Positions 7,654 to 17,098 of a stretch of DNA of 64,000 bases are shown here, one piece after another. The notes beneath the pieces were generated by a model. That model was given only the letters and a program-made list of their open reading frames with translations. It did no database searches and had not been told where the DNA came from. This stretch comes from Rhizobium sp. RU36D. GTDB lineage: Bacteria; Pseudomonadota; Alphaproteobacteria; Rhizobiales; Rhizobiaceae. Position 1 is the stretch's first letter, and every line of letters begins with the position of its first letter. Made by a program: the position numbers and the translations under genes. The stretch lies in assembly GCF_900176345.1 (NCBI RefSeq), contig NZ_FWXU01000013.1:1-64000 (forward strand), given 5' to 3'.

Positions 7654-8802
7654 TCACCACTCCGCGAAACTGCCGTCCGCATGGCGCCAGATGGGGTTGC
7701 GCCAGCGGTGGCCTTCCTTGGCGCGCTCGATCACATAGGCCTCGTCCACCTCGATGCCGAGGCCGGGGCCCTGGGGAATGCTGACGAAACCATCGGCATA
7801 GTGGAACACATCCTTGTTGACGATGTAGTCGAGGATGTCGTTCGACTTGTTGTAGTGAATGCCGAGGCTCTGCTCCTGGATGAAGGCGTTGTAGCTGATC
7901 GCATCCACCTGCAGGCAGGCAGCCAGCGCAATGGGGCCGAGCGGGCAGTGCGGTGCGAGCGCCACGTCATAGGCCTCGGCCATGGAGGCGATCTTGCGGC
8001 ATTCGGTGATGCCGCCGGCATGGCTGAGATCCGGCTGGATGATGTCGACATAGCCGTCCGACAGCACCTGCTTGAAATCCCAGCGGGAATAGAGACGCTC
8101 TCCCAGCGCGATCGGCGTCGAGCAGTGGTTGGCGATTTCTTTCAGCGTCTCGCGATGTTCCGAGAGAACCGGCTCTTCGATGAACATCAGCTTGAACGGC
8201 TCCAGTTCCTTGGCCAAAACCTTGGCCATGGGCTTGTGCACGCGGCCATGGAAATCGACGCCGATGCCGATATGGGGGCCGACCGCCTCGCGAATGATGG
8301 CGATGGTTTCCACCGCGTGGTCGATCTTCGCGTAGCTATCGACGATCTGCAGCTCTTCGCAGCCATTGAGCTTGATTGCCTGGAATCCGCGGGCAACCAC
8401 ATCGCGGGCATTGTTGGCGACATCGGACGGGCGGTCGCCGCCGATCCAGCTATAGACCTTGATCTTGTCGCGGACCTGGCCGCCGAGCAGCGAGTGGATC
8501 GGCTGGCCCAGCGCCTTGCCCTTGATGTCCCACAGCGCCTGGTCGATGCCGGAAATCGCGCTCATATGCACGGCGCCGCCGCGATAGAAGCCACCGCGAT
8601 ACATCACGGTCCAATGATCCTCGATCAGGAAGGGGTCCTTGCCGATCAGGTAGTCCGAGAGCTCATGCACGGCCGCTTCCACCGTCAGCGCCCGGCCTTC
8701 GACCACCGGCTCGCCCCAGCCGACGATCCCCTCATCCGTTTCGATCTTCAGGAAGCACCAGCGCGGCGGGACGATATAGGTGGTGAGTTTGGTGATCTTC
8801 AT
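7654..8802 (-). CDS. dgoD: D-galactonate dehydratase
   Basis: The 382-aa enolase-superfamily protein has the length and sequence pattern of DgoD. It begins MKITKLTTY, has a metal-binding region at VDFHGRVHK and EEPVLSEHR, then GERLYSRW, the [10 protein letters not shown] segment and the catalytic His region [13 protein letters not shown]. DgoD dehydrates D-galactonate to 2-keto-3-deoxy-D-galactonate. It is transcribed after the GntR regulator with only 38 bp between them. The kinase and aldolase steps (DgoK, DgoA) are not in the window. Related sugar-acid dehydratases such as arabinonate or fuconate dehydratase are less likely given the length and motifs. Confidence 0.88.
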   Translation of the reverse strand: MKITKLTTYIVPPRWCFLKIETDEGIVGWGEPVVEGRALTVEAAVHELSDYLIGKDPFLIEDHWTVMYRGGFYRGGAVHMSAISGIDQALWDIKGKALGQPIHSLLGGQVRDKIKVYSWIGGDRPSDVANNARDVVARGFQAIKLNGCEELQIVDSYAKIDHAVETIAIIREAVGPHIGIGVDFHGRVHKPMAKVLAKELEPFKLMFIEEPVLSEHRETLKEIANHCSTPIALGERLYSRWDFKQVLSDGYVDIIQPDLSHAGGITECRKIASMAEAYDVALAPHCPLGPIALAACLQVDAISYNAFIQEQSLGIHYNKSNDILDYIVNKDVFHYADGFVSIPQGPGLGIEVDEAYVIERAKEGHRWRNPIWRHADGSFAEW

Positions 8803-8840
8803 GCGCGTCTTCTTCTCTGCTGTTCGGGCCGATGCCCGTG

Positions 8841-9614
8841 TTATCTGCTGGTGTTTCGACCGATCACGCGTTCGGCCGCGGCAAGGTCGTGCACGGCGAG
8901 ATCGAGCATGCGGTTGGCCGCGTCCCGCGCCTTGGCACGATCGCGCATGCGCAAGGCCTCGACCAGTTCGCCATGGATGATCACAGCATCTTCGCGGCTT
9001 TCCACGGCGACGTTGGAGGCATGCAGCGCATAGCGCAGGGCGGCATGGATGGCGCTTGAGAGCCGGCGGAACACCTGGTTGTGGCTGGCCGCCAGGAGAA
9101 CGGCGTGAAACTGCACGTCGGCTTCCGTGAAGCGCTCGGGATCATCGCTCGAATCGCGCATCTGCCGCCAGGCATTTTCCAGGTCGGCGATCTGCTGCGT
9201 CGTGGCGCGCTCTGCCGCAAGTTCGGCTGCCACCGGCTCGATCGTGCGGCGCGCTTCCAGGATGCAGCCCAGGAGATCGAAATCCTTGATGTAGGGACCG
9301 ATCCATTCCAGCACGTCGGCGTCGAGAATATTCCAGTCGTCCTTGTCGCAGACGACGGTGCCGACCCTGGGCTTGCCGCGCAGCAGGCCCTTGGATTCAA
9401 GGATTTTGAGGGATTCCCGGATGACGGTGCGGCTGACACCGTAGATCTCGCACAGATCGTTCTCGCGCGGCAGCTGGCTGCCCGGCGGATAGCGGTCCGC
9501 ACAGATATCCTGCGCGATGGCGACGGTGACGTTGCGGCGCACGCGCGGCCGGCGAACCGCCTCGACCGCTTGGTCCTCACCCTTTAGCTCGACCGTCTCC
9601 ACCCTGGCCTCCAT
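8841..9614 (-). CDS. FadR-subfamily (FCD) GntR transcriptional regulator
   Basis: The 257-aa regulator has an N-terminal winged helix ([20 protein letters not shown], then [16 protein letters not shown]) followed by an all-helical FCD effector domain. It contains [19 protein letters not shown] and a metal-binding-type [11 protein letters not shown] histidine region. The ATG at 9614 is preferred because GGAGG is 11 nt upstream; an extended start at 9674 is possible. It is divergent from the araFGH operon and precedes dgoD. The 12-bp inverted repeat between the divergent starts is its likely operator. The probable inducer is galactonate, arabinonate or a keto-deoxy acid; this is inferred from context. 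Confidence 0.88.
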   Translation of the reverse strand: MEARVETVELKGEDQAVEAVRRPRVRRNVTVAIAQDICADRYPPGSQLPRENDLCEIYGVSRTVIRESLKILESKGLLRGKPRVGTVVCDKDDWNILDADVLEWIGPYIKDFDLLGCILEARRTIEPVAAELAAERATTQQIADLENAWRQMRDSSDDPERFTEADVQFHAVLLAASHNQVFRRLSSAIHAALRYALHASNVAVESREDAVIIHGELVEALRMRDRAKARDAANRMLDLAVHDLAAAERVIGRNTSR

Positions 9615-9705
9615 CACTGCCGATCCTCCATCGTCTACCCGAATTCGCAAGGGCTTACGATATCGCACCGCCATGCCAAAACGCCTTGTGCAGATCTTTA
9701 TCTCA

Positions 9706-9752
9706 ATCATCATACCAAGGCAATTGACTGGTATGATGATTTAACCTAATTC
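9706..9752. promoter_or_regulatory. Divergent operator/promoter of gntR-dgoD and araFGH
   Basis: ATCATCATACCA (9706-9717) and TGGTATGATGAT (9729-9740) form a perfect 12-bp inverted repeat with an 11-bp spacer. A promoter-like TTGACT (9724-9729), 17-bp spacer and TAATTC (9747-9752) overlaps it in the rightward direction, so binding would block the -35 region. Length and symmetry fit a dimeric GntR protein. Confidence 0.65.
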
Positions 9753-9805
9753 TTGGGCACTGCCGGGAGGCAGTTGCTCAATTAATGGGATTTGGGAGAG
9801 AACAC

Positions 9806-10789
9806 ATGCGCTCATGGAAAGCAGCCATCCTGGCTGGCGTCGTCGCGTTCGCGGCTGCCGGCTCGACCTTTGCCGCTGACGTCAAGATCGGCTTCCTCGT
9901 GAAGCAGCCGGAGGAACCCTGGTTCCAGGACGAATGGAAGTTTGCCGATCAGGCCGCCAAGGAAAAAGGCTTCACGCTCGTCAAGATCGGTGCCGAAGAC
10001 GGCGAAAAAGTGCAGTCCGCGATCGATAACCTCGCCGCCCAGGGCGCGCAGGGCTTCATCATCTGCACGCCCGACGTCAAGCTCGGCCCCGGCATCGTCG
10101 CCAAGGCGGCCGCCAACGACCTGAAGGTCATGACGGTCGACGACCGCCTCGTCGGTGCCGATGGCAAGCCGCTCGAAGACGTCGTCCACATGGGCATCTC
10201 CGCCACCAAGATCGGCGAGACCGTGGGCCAGGCGATTGCCGAGGAAATCAAGAAGCGCGGCTGGGACATGAAGGACGTCGGCGCCATCAGGGTGTCCTAT
10301 GACCAGTTGCCGACCGCCGTCGACCGCGTCGAAGGCGCCATCGCAGCCCTGAAGGCCGCCGGCTTCCCGGCCGAAAACATCTATGACGCGCCGCAGGCCA
10401 AGACCGACACCGAAGCAGCGCTGAATGCTGCAACGACGGTTCTGAACAAGAACGCCAATGTGAAGCATTGGGTGGCCTTCGGTCTCAATGACGAGGCCGT
10501 GCTGGGTGCGGTTCGCGCCACGGAATCCGTCGGCATTGCTGCTGAAAACGTCATCGGCGTTGGCATCGGCGGTGCGGAATCGGCGATCAACGAGTTCAAG
10601 AAGCCCACCCCGACCGGCTTCTTCGGCACCGTCATCATCTCGCCGAAGCGCCACGGCTATGAAACCGCGCTCAACATGTATGAGTGGATCGCCAACGGCA
10701 AGGAGCCGGAAAAGCTGACGCTGACCGCTGGCGCGCTTGCCCTGCGCGACACCTATGAAGCCGTCCGCAAGGATCTCGGGATCGAGTAA
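9806..10789 (+). CDS. araF: Sugar ABC transporter substrate-binding protein (AraF-like)
   Basis: The 327-aa periplasmic protein has a clear signal peptide, MRSWKAAILAGVVAFAAAG then STFAA, followed by the mature start DVKIGFLVKQPEEPWFQDEW. This resembles the E. coli L-arabinose-binding protein, which also binds D-galactose. The ATG at 9806 is used because GGGAG precedes it; an upstream in-frame ATG at 9785 would lengthen the signal peptide and lacks an RBS. It is the first gene of the rightward importer operon and is followed by a stable hairpin before araG. The nearby galactonate dehydratase makes D-galactose or L-arabinose the likely ligand. Confidence 0.85.
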   Translation: MRSWKAAILAGVVAFAAAGSTFAADVKIGFLVKQPEEPWFQDEWKFADQAAKEKGFTLVKIGAEDGEKVQSAIDNLAAQGAQGFIICTPDVKLGPGIVAKAAANDLKVMTVDDRLVGADGKPLEDVVHMGISATKIGETVGQAIAEEIKKRGWDMKDVGAIRVSYDQLPTAVDRVEGAIAALKAAGFPAENIYDAPQAKTDTEAALNAATTVLNKNANVKHWVAFGLNDEAVLGAVRATESVGIAAENVIGVGIGGAESAINEFKKPTPTGFFGTVIISPKRHGYETALNMYEWIANGKEPEKLTLTAGALALRDTYEAVRKDLGIE

Positions 10790-10801
10790 TCTGCAAACAC
10801 G

Positions 10802-10825
10802 CCCGGCGGCATTCGCGCCGCCGGG
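10802..10825 (+). terminator. Intercistronic hairpin after araF
   Basis: CCCGGCGGC (10802-10810) and GCCGCCGGG (10817-10825) form a perfect 9-bp stem with a 6-nt loop, followed by TCTTT. Such hairpins between a binding-protein gene and its ATPase/permease genes commonly reduce read-through and stabilise the upstream message, giving an excess of binding protein. Confidence 0.65.
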
Positions 10826-10843
10826 TCTTTCCGCGGAGCTTCC

Positions 10844-12343
10844 ATGGCCTTCCTCGAATTCAAAGATATCAGCAAGGGCTATCCGGGCGTCCAGGCCTTG
10901 TCGAATGTGTCCTTTTCCGTGGAAAAGGGTGCCGTGCATGGGCTAATGGGCGAGAACGGTGCCGGCAAGTCCACCCTGATCAGGCTGCTGTCCGGGGACC
11001 AGTCCGCCGATACCGGCACGATCTCCATCGATGGCGTGCCGCAGACCTACAAGTCGGTTCGCGATGCCTTTGCATCTGGCGTGATCGTTATTCACCAGGA
11101 ATTGCAACTGGTGCCGGAATTGACGGTTGCAGAAAATCTCTGGCTCGGCCGTTTTCCGGCCGCTGCTGGCGTCATCAACAGGCGCAAGCTGGTCGATAGC
11201 GTCGCGGCAAAGCTCAGCGAGATCGGGATCGACATCGACCCCTCGGTCAAGGTTTCGTCCCTGTCCATCGGTGCCCGCCAGATGGTCGAGATCGCCAAGG
11301 CTGTGATTCTCGACGCGCGGGTCATCGCGCTGGACGAGCCGACATCCTCGCTCTCCTCGCGGGAAAGCGAAATCCTCTTCGCGCTGATCGAGAAGCTGAA
11401 GGCGCGCGGCACCGTCATTCTCTATGTGTCCCATCGCCTCGACGAAATCTTCCGGCTCTGCGATAGCCTCACCGTGTTGCGCGACGGCAAGCTGGCGGCC
11501 CATCACCCCAAGATCGCCGAGACCACGCGGGACCAGATCATCGCGGAGATGGTCGGCCGCGAAATCAGCAACATCTGGGGCTGGCGGCCGCGTGCCTTCG
11601 GCCCTGCGCGCCTTGAGGTGCGCGATCTCAGCGGACCGCATCTGCCGCGCCCCATCAGCTTTTCGGTCCGGCAGGGCGAAATTCTCGGCTTCTTCGGGCT
11701 GATCGGCGCCGGCCGCAGCGAAATGGCGCGCCTGCTCTATGGCGCCGATCCTCGCAGTGGCGGCACGGTCACCGTGGATGGCGCGGCCGTGGTTCAGGAC
11801 AGCCCGTCCGCCTCGATCCGTGCCGGCATCGTGCTTTGCCCCGAGGACCGCAAGCATGACGGCATCGTCCAGGGCCGCCCCATCGAAGAGAACATCACCA
11901 TATCCTCCCGGCGGCATTTCTCGCCGCTGGGTATCCTGAACACCCGCAAGGAAGCCTCGGTGGCCGACGAGTTCATCGCGCGGCTCAGGGTCCGCACACC
12001 CTCCCGGCGACAGGACATCGTCAATCTCTCCGGCGGCAACCAGCAGAAGGTCATCCTCGGCCGCTGGCTGTCCGAGCAGGGCATCAAGGTCCTGGTGATC
12101 GACGAACCCACCCGTGGCATCGATATCGGCGCCAAGGCGGAAATCTACGAAATCCTCTACGGCCTCGCAGCCGAAGGCATGGCGATCGTGGTGATATCGA
12201 GCGAACTGCCCGAGGTCATGGGCATTTCCGACCGCATCATGGTGATGTGCCAGGGGCGCGTCGCCGCTGATGTGGGCCGTCCCGATTTCGACGATCGCCG
12301 GATCCTCTCCGCCGCCTTGCCCGACAAAACCGCCGCCGCTTAA
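10844..12343 (+). CDS. araG: Sugar ABC transporter ATP-binding protein (AraG-like)
   Basis: The 499-aa protein has the duplicated nucleotide-binding domains typical of monosaccharide importers. Domain 1 has Walker A GENGAGKST near residue 38, a signature-like SIGARQMVEIAKA and Walker B VIALDEPTSSL. Domain 2 has a degenerate P-loop GLIGAGRSE near 286 and a full LSGGNQQKVILG signature, then VIDEPTRGID. This degenerate second P-loop is normal for the family. It sits at the cytoplasmic membrane face and powers uptake with AraF and AraH. Confidence 0.9.
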   Translation: MAFLEFKDISKGYPGVQALSNVSFSVEKGAVHGLMGENGAGKSTLIRLLSGDQSADTGTISIDGVPQTYKSVRDAFASGVIVIHQELQLVPELTVAENLWLGRFPAAAGVINRRKLVDSVAAKLSEIGIDIDPSVKVSSLSIGARQMVEIAKAVILDARVIALDEPTSSLSSRESEILFALIEKLKARGTVILYVSHRLDEIFRLCDSLTVLRDGKLAAHHPKIAETTRDQIIAEMVGREISNIWGWRPRAFGPARLEVRDLSGPHLPRPISFSVRQGEILGFFGLIGAGRSEMARLLYGADPRSGGTVTVDGAAVVQDSPSASIRAGIVLCPEDRKHDGIVQGRPIEENITISSRRHFSPLGILNTRKEASVADEFIARLRVRTPSRRQDIVNLSGGNQQKVILGRWLSEQGIKVLVIDEPTRGIDIGAKAEIYEILYGLAAEGMAIVVISSELPEVMGISDRIMVMCQGRVAADVGRPDFDDRRILSAALPDKTAAA

Positions 12344-12360
12344 GACGCAGGAACGATATA

Positions 12361-13311
12361 ATGACTTCCCTCAGGAAACTTCTTCTCGGCGAACAGGGCC
12401 TGGTGGTGATCTTCGCGATCGCCTTTGCCATTGTCGCGCTGACGGTTCCCAATTTCATGACCGAGCGCAACATGCTCGGCCTGCTGCAATCGGTCGTCAC
12501 CATCGGCATCGTCGCCTGCACCATGATGTTCTGCCTCGCCTCGCGGGATTTCGACCTTTCGGTCGGCTCGACAGTGGCCTTTTCCGGCATGATCGCCGTC
12601 ATGGCGTCCAATGCGACCGGGTCGATTGTGCTCGGCCTTCTCGCCGCGCTTGCCAGTGGCGCCTTTGTCGGCCTGATCAACGGTGTCGTCATCGCCCGTT
12701 TCAGGATCAACGCCCTGATCACAACGCTCGCCACCATGCAGATCGTCCGTGGCTTTGCGCTGATTGCCTCGGATGGCCGGGCTGTTGGTATCAACGATCC
12801 CGGCTTCTACCAGCTGGCGCTGTCACGCTTCCTCGGCATTCCCACGCCGATCTGGATCATGGTGCTGCTGTTCATCGTCTTCGGCTTCGTACTGAACCGC
12901 ACCGTCTTCGGCAAGAACACGCTGGCAATCGGTGGCAATCCCGAGGCGTCGCGACTGGCCGGCGTCAATGTCGTCAACATGCGCATCTGGATCTTTGCCT
13001 TGCAGGGGCTCGTCTGCGCCATCGCCGGTATCCTGCTCGCATCGCGCATCACCTCGGGCCAGCCGAATGCGGCCACGGGCCTTGAGCTCTCCGTCATCTC
13101 CGCCTGCGTTCTCGGCGGCGTGTCGCTGGCCGGTGGTCGCGCTGCCATGAGCGGCGTCATCGTCGGCGTGCTGATCATGGGCATCGCGGAAAACGTCATG
13201 AACCTTCTCAATATCCAGGCCTTCTACCAATATGTGGTGCGCGGCCTGATCCTGCTGGTCGCCGTGTTGCTCGACAATCTGAGATCCTCGGCTGCCGGGC
13301 TGCATCGGTGA
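12361..13311 (+). CDS. araH: Sugar ABC transporter permease (AraH-like)
   Basis: The 316-aa integral membrane protein has about 8-10 hydrophobic segments and the family block GTDFDLSVGS-like sequence SRDFDLSVGS near residue 61, plus NPEASRLAGV near 197 and the NxLN region near the end. These are the marks of the BPD_transp_2 (RbsC/AraH) permease family. It follows araG by 17 bp and overlaps the epimerase start by 4 bp (GTGA), so the genes are translationally coupled. Confidence 0.88.
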   Translation: MTSLRKLLLGEQGLVVIFAIAFAIVALTVPNFMTERNMLGLLQSVVTIGIVACTMMFCLASRDFDLSVGSTVAFSGMIAVMASNATGSIVLGLLAALASGAFVGLINGVVIARFRINALITTLATMQIVRGFALIASDGRAVGINDPGFYQLALSRFLGIPTPIWIMVLLFIVFGFVLNRTVFGKNTLAIGGNPEASRLAGVNVVNMRIWIFALQGLVCAIAGILLASRITSGQPNAATGLELSVISACVLGGVSLAGGRAAMSGVIVGVLIMGIAENVMNLLNIQAFYQYVVRGLILLVAVLLDNLRSSAAGLHR

Positions 13312-14171
13312 CATCGCTGCCCGCGGTCATAGACCTTGCGGACGGCGCCCTGGCCGTCCGTGTCTCACGTCACGGCGGTGCTTTGCTGGACGCCCGGTTT
13401 GACGGCGTGCCCTTCCTGGTGCCGGCGGGTGGTCCCGAGGGCAGCATGGCCAGCTTTCCGCTCGTCCCTTTCGGTAACCGCGTCGAGCACAACGGCTTTG
13501 ACATTGATGGAACGGAATATCGCTTTCTGCCGAATACCGGCGATCCGCTCTATCTGCATGGCGATGGCTGGCTGTCCCGCTGGGACGTGACGCATCAAAC
13601 CGCGTCGTCGGTGGTGCTGTCGCTGCGTCATCGACCCAATGCCACGTCCGCCTATGATTATCAGGCGGAGCAGACCATCTCTGTCGCCGGTGATCAACTG
13701 ACGCTCAGGCTCTCCGTCACCAATGCGGGCAGCAAGCCGGCGCTTTACGGGCTCGGCCAGCATCCCTTCCTAGCCATGACTGATAACACCCGGCTCACCG
13801 CCACCGCGACCGGCGCCTGGAGCGAGCGGGCGGGGCATCTTCCGGATCGATGCGGACCGGTTCCCGCCGATCTCGATTTTTCCGCCGGTGCCGCGCTTCC
13901 TTCAGGCTTCGTCAACAACGCCTTCGAGGGCTGGGATGGCAAGGCCGTCATCGCCTGGCCGGAACTTAAGCTGGCGGCCGATCTCGCGGCATCGCCGGAG
14001 CACGGTGTCTTCATGCTTTACAAGCCCGCCGAACGCGCCGACTTCTTTTGCTTCGAGCCCATGACGCATCTGCCGAACGGACATCACATGGCGGGATATG
14101 GCGGGCTGACATTGTTGCAGGCTGGCGAAAGCATCAGCAGCCACATCGCGTTACGCATCAGGAGGCTATAG
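13308..14171 (+). CDS. Aldose 1-epimerase family protein
   Basis: The 287-aa protein shows the galactose mutarotase fold markers PLVPFGNR near residue 49, HGDGWL near 84, LGQHPF near 150, whose His is likely catalytic, and FEPMTH near 247 with the catalytic-type Glu. It would interconvert alpha and beta anomers of the imported sugar before oxidation by a dehydrogenase. It starts with GTG overlapping the araH stop. The next gene begins 1 bp after its stop, keeping it inside the importer operon. Confidence 0.85.
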   Translation: MTSLPAVIDLADGALAVRVSRHGGALLDARFDGVPFLVPAGGPEGSMASFPLVPFGNRVEHNGFDIDGTEYRFLPNTGDPLYLHGDGWLSRWDVTHQTASSVVLSLRHRPNATSAYDYQAEQTISVAGDQLTLRLSVTNAGSKPALYGLGQHPFLAMTDNTRLTATATGAWSERAGHLPDRCGPVPADLDFSAGAALPSGFVNNAFEGWDGKAVIAWPELKLAADLAASPEHGVFMLYKPAERADFFCFEPMTHLPNGHHMAGYGGLTLLQAGESISSHIALRIRRL

Positions 14172-14172
14172 G

Positions 14173-14952
14173 GTGGTCAAGCGGCTTGACGGTAAACGGA
14201 TCATGATCACGGGTGCGGCCCAGGGCATCGGTCTTGCCATGGCAGAGGCATTTGCGCGGGAAGGCGCTGCCCTGCTTCTGATCGATCGCGATGAGGCGCT
14301 TCTTGGCGAAGCAACTAACACGCTCCGGGCAGCCGGTGCCCGCGTCGCCGCGGTGACGGCCGATATCACCGACGCGGCGGCCATTGCCGAGGCCGTGTCG
14401 ATCGCAGGCCGGGAGATCGGCGGGATCAACGCGCTGGTCAACAATGCCGGCGTCAACGTCTTCGCCGAACCGCTGGCCTCGACAGACGAGGAATGGGCGC
14501 GCTGCTTCGACATCAATCTCAAGGGCGCTTGGAACTGCTGCCGTGCCGTGCTGCCAGGCATGCTTGAGAACGGCGGTGGCGTCATCCTCAACATCGCCTC
14601 CACCCATGCCTTCACCATCATCCAGCACACCTTTCCCTATCCGCTCGCCAAACATGCCCTGCTCGGCATGACCAAGTCGCTGGGGCTGGAATATGCCGCG
14701 AAAGACATCAGGGTGAACGCGCTGGCGCCCGGCTATGTCGCCACCCAGAAGGTCATCGACTACTGGAACAGCTTCCCCGATCCCGAGGCGGCCAAGGCGG
14801 ACACCATGAAGCTCCATCCCGGCGGACGGATCGCCTTGCCGCAGGAAATCGCCATGGCGGCGCTGTTCATGATTTCGGACGAGTGCCCCTTCATGAATGC
14901 CACCTGCCTGACGGTGGATGGCGGCCTCAGCGTCCAGCAGCATCCGGCCTGA
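14173..14952 (+). CDS. SDR dehydrogenase, probable aldose (galactose/arabinose) dehydrogenase
   Basis: The 259-aa classical SDR carries TGAAQGIG near residue 13, NNAGVN near 93, IASTHAF with the catalytic Ser, and YPLAK with Tyr-x3-Lys near 156. The usual PGYVAT segment and a DGGLSV C-terminus are present. In an operon with an epimerase, an AraFGH importer and galactonate dehydratase, oxidation of D-galactose or L-arabinose to the lactone is the best guess. The GTG start is directly behind the epimerase stop. No lactonase gene is seen in the operon. Confidence 0.8.
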   Translation: MVKRLDGKRIMITGAAQGIGLAMAEAFAREGAALLLIDRDEALLGEATNTLRAAGARVAAVTADITDAAAIAEAVSIAGREIGGINALVNNAGVNVFAEPLASTDEEWARCFDINLKGAWNCCRAVLPGMLENGGGVILNIASTHAFTIIQHTFPYPLAKHALLGMTKSLGLEYAAKDIRVNALAPGYVATQKVIDYWNSFPDPEAAKADTMKLHPGGRIALPQEIAMAALFMISDECPFMNATCLTVDGGLSVQQHPA

Positions 14953-15105
14953 CGCTCTCGGCAAGCAAGCCGGTCGCTCTGTCCTGACCGGCGTCGCTTT
15001 CTTTTGACGGACGGGGCGTAAGCGCTTTGTTGCTTGTTCGTGCCACGGCTTCAACCTAGCCTTTTTTGCAACCGGCCCGGCCGGATGAAAAAAGGGGAAG
15101 AGCCA

Positions 15106-15981
15106 ATGTCCGAGACAGCCGCAGACATCGAAATCGATACCGGCGTCGCCGCGGTATCCTACCTAGATCCCAACGCGCCCGCCCTGTTTGCGGAATCGCT
15201 TCGCACCACGGGTTTCGGCGTGCTGAGGGATCACCCCATCCCCCAGGCGCTTGTCGACGAGATCCACCGGGATTGGCTCGCCTTCTTCGATAGCGAGGCA
15301 AAGCACGCCTATGCCTATGACAAGGAGAAGCATGACGGCTTCTTCTCCACGGCCGTGTCGGAGGTTGCCAAGGGCAACGACAAGAAGGACCTCAAGGAAT
15401 ACTACCACTATTTCGGCTGGGGCCGGTATCCGGCTGAGGTCTCCGATGCCGCCCGCCGCTATTACGAGCTTGCCGGCGCCCTGGCCGCGGAGCTTCTGTC
15501 ATGGCTTGAGACGCACACGCCGCCGGATGTGCGGGCCGGCTTTTCCATGCCGCTCGCCGAGATGATCAAGGACAGCCCGGCGACCCTGTTGCGCATCCTG
15601 CGCTATCCGCCGCTCACTGGCAATGAGCAGCCGGGCGCCTTGCGAGCCGCGGCGCATGAGGACATCAATCTGTTGACCGTGCTGCCGGCCTCCAACGAGC
15701 GCGGCCTGCAACTGAAGACCGCCAGCGGCGAATGGGGCTATGTGCCCTCGGATTTCGGCACGCTGGTGGTCAATGTCGGCGATATGCTGCAGGAGGCATC
15801 CGGCGGCTACTACAAGTCCACCAGCCATCGGGTTGCCAATCCGACGGGTGAAAGCGCGCGCCGGTCGCGCATCTCGTTGCCGCTGTTCCTCCAGCCGCGA
15901 CCTGATGTCGTGCTGTCAAGCCGCTATACGGCCGGCTCCTATCTCGAGGAGCGGCTGCGCGAGCTGGGCGTCAAGCAGTAA
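15106..15981 (+). CDS. 2-oxoglutarate/Fe(II)-dependent oxygenase (isopenicillin N synthase-like)
   Basis: The 291-aa protein has the DIOX_N region (LRTTGFGVLRDH near residue 31) and a C-terminal jelly-roll with an intact metal triad: HED near residue 184 and TSHRVANP with the distal His near 241. RRSRISLPLF follows, supplying the Arg/Ser for 2-oxoglutarate. It would hydroxylate or desaturate a small substrate using O2. The ATG at 15106 has AAGGGGAAG just upstream; the frame is open further upstream without family similarity. It converges on the LysR gene with a 4-bp gap. Its neighbours are nucleoside genes, so a nucleobase or nucleoside substrate is possible but only inferred. Confidence 0.82.
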   Translation: MSETAADIEIDTGVAAVSYLDPNAPALFAESLRTTGFGVLRDHPIPQALVDEIHRDWLAFFDSEAKHAYAYDKEKHDGFFSTAVSEVAKGNDKKDLKEYYHYFGWGRYPAEVSDAARRYYELAGALAAELLSWLETHTPPDVRAGFSMPLAEMIKDSPATLLRILRYPPLTGNEQPGALRAAAHEDINLLTVLPASNERGLQLKTASGEWGYVPSDFGTLVVNVGDMLQEASGGYYKSTSHRVANPTGESARRSRISLPLFLQPRPDVVLSSRYTAGSYLEERLRELGVKQ

Positions 15982-15985
15982 CCTG

Positions 15986-16891
15986 TCAGGACGACAGTTC
16001 CCGCCTCACCGCGGCAACGATCGCCTGGGTAAAGGCAAGGCCGAGCGGCGTGACCGAGGACTGGTCACGCATGCAGATCGCCAGGTTTTCCCGCACATTC
16101 GGCGCATCGAGCGGCACCAGCGCCAACTGCCCGGTCTTCAGCTCGTCCCGCACGTCGAAGCGCGTGAGGATGCTGATCCCATCACCCGTGCGCACCGCAT
16201 GCTTGATCATCACGATCGAATTCGATGTCAGCGGCGCCTTGGACCAGGGCGAGGCGTTGGGGAACAGCGTATCGATCAAGGGCCTGAGGCTCAGGCTTTC
16301 ATCCACCAGCAGCAGGGATTCCTTTTCGCATTCCGCGGGGCTCACCGAGGCCCGTCCGGCAAAGGGGTGCTCCGGCGCCACGGCCACGCCCATGCTGATC
16401 GGGATCGTCTCCACCACCCAGTAATCCGAGCTGGGCGGCATGTTGAAGCCCAGCACCAGATCGATATCGCCGCCCTCCAGCAGGGTCAGCATTTCCCGCG
16501 TGCCGCCCACCCGCACCACGATATTGGCATCAGGATATTGCTTGCGGATGCCGGCCAGCACTTCCGCGAAAAACGAGCCTGCGAAACACTCCATGATCCC
16601 TATGGCGATCTGCTGCCGTTCCTGGCCGCGCAGCTTGGCGAGATCGTCCGAAACGCGCTCCAGGTCCGCCTGCCAGCGTCGGATCTGCTCCGCCATCAGC
16701 CGCCCCGCCGGCGTCGCCCTGACGCCACGCGGCAGGCGCTCCAGAAACGTCGTCCGATATTCCGCCTCCAGATTGAGGATATGCCGGTTGATGGCCGAGG
16801 GTGCGGTATTGAGGATTTCGGCCGCCCGGCGGATCGACCCGGCCTCGATCACCTCAACCAGGCAACGGGTAGCTGTGGTAAAAATGGGCAT
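15986..16891 (-). CDS. LysR family transcriptional regulator
   Basis: The 301-aa protein has the LysR N-terminal helix-turn-helix (VIEAGSIRRAAEILNTAPSA, then INRHILNLEAEY) and a substrate-binding-like effector domain. It is divergent from the deaminase gene at 17099 with 207 bp between the starts, the usual arrangement for a LysR regulator and its target. It converges on the 2OG oxygenase gene. The effector is unknown; purine or pyrimidine intermediates are plausible from the neighbouring catabolic genes. Confidence 0.87.
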   Translation of the reverse strand: MPIFTTATRCLVEVIEAGSIRRAAEILNTAPSAINRHILNLEAEYRTTFLERLPRGVRATPAGRLMAEQIRRWQADLERVSDDLAKLRGQERQQIAIGIMECFAGSFFAEVLAGIRKQYPDANIVVRVGGTREMLTLLEGGDIDLVLGFNMPPSSDYWVVETIPISMGVAVAPEHPFAGRASVSPAECEKESLLLVDESLSLRPLIDTLFPNASPWSKAPLTSNSIVMIKHAVRTGDGISILTRFDVRDELKTGQLALVPLDAPNVRENLAICMRDQSSVTPLGLAFTQAIVAAVRRELSS

Positions 16892-17098
16892 CCAGCGTGA
16901 CTGCTCTCACTTTGAGCACGGGGCGTGCATGTCTCTATACTTGCGGGTGGGTGTCCGCCTCCCTACACTTTTGCCATGTCGGGGGCGGAACTCCTCGGCC
17001 ATTCATCTTAACTGTCTGGTGCAAAAGGTAAACACGTGATGCCGGGGATGCTATCCGGCGCGCGGACGCCTATCTGCGCCATTGAGGGCCGAAGACGC

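Noticed and set aside
7681-9033. 450-codon open frame on the plus strand
   Set aside because: It runs antisense across dgoD and into gntR; both minus-strand genes are well supported.
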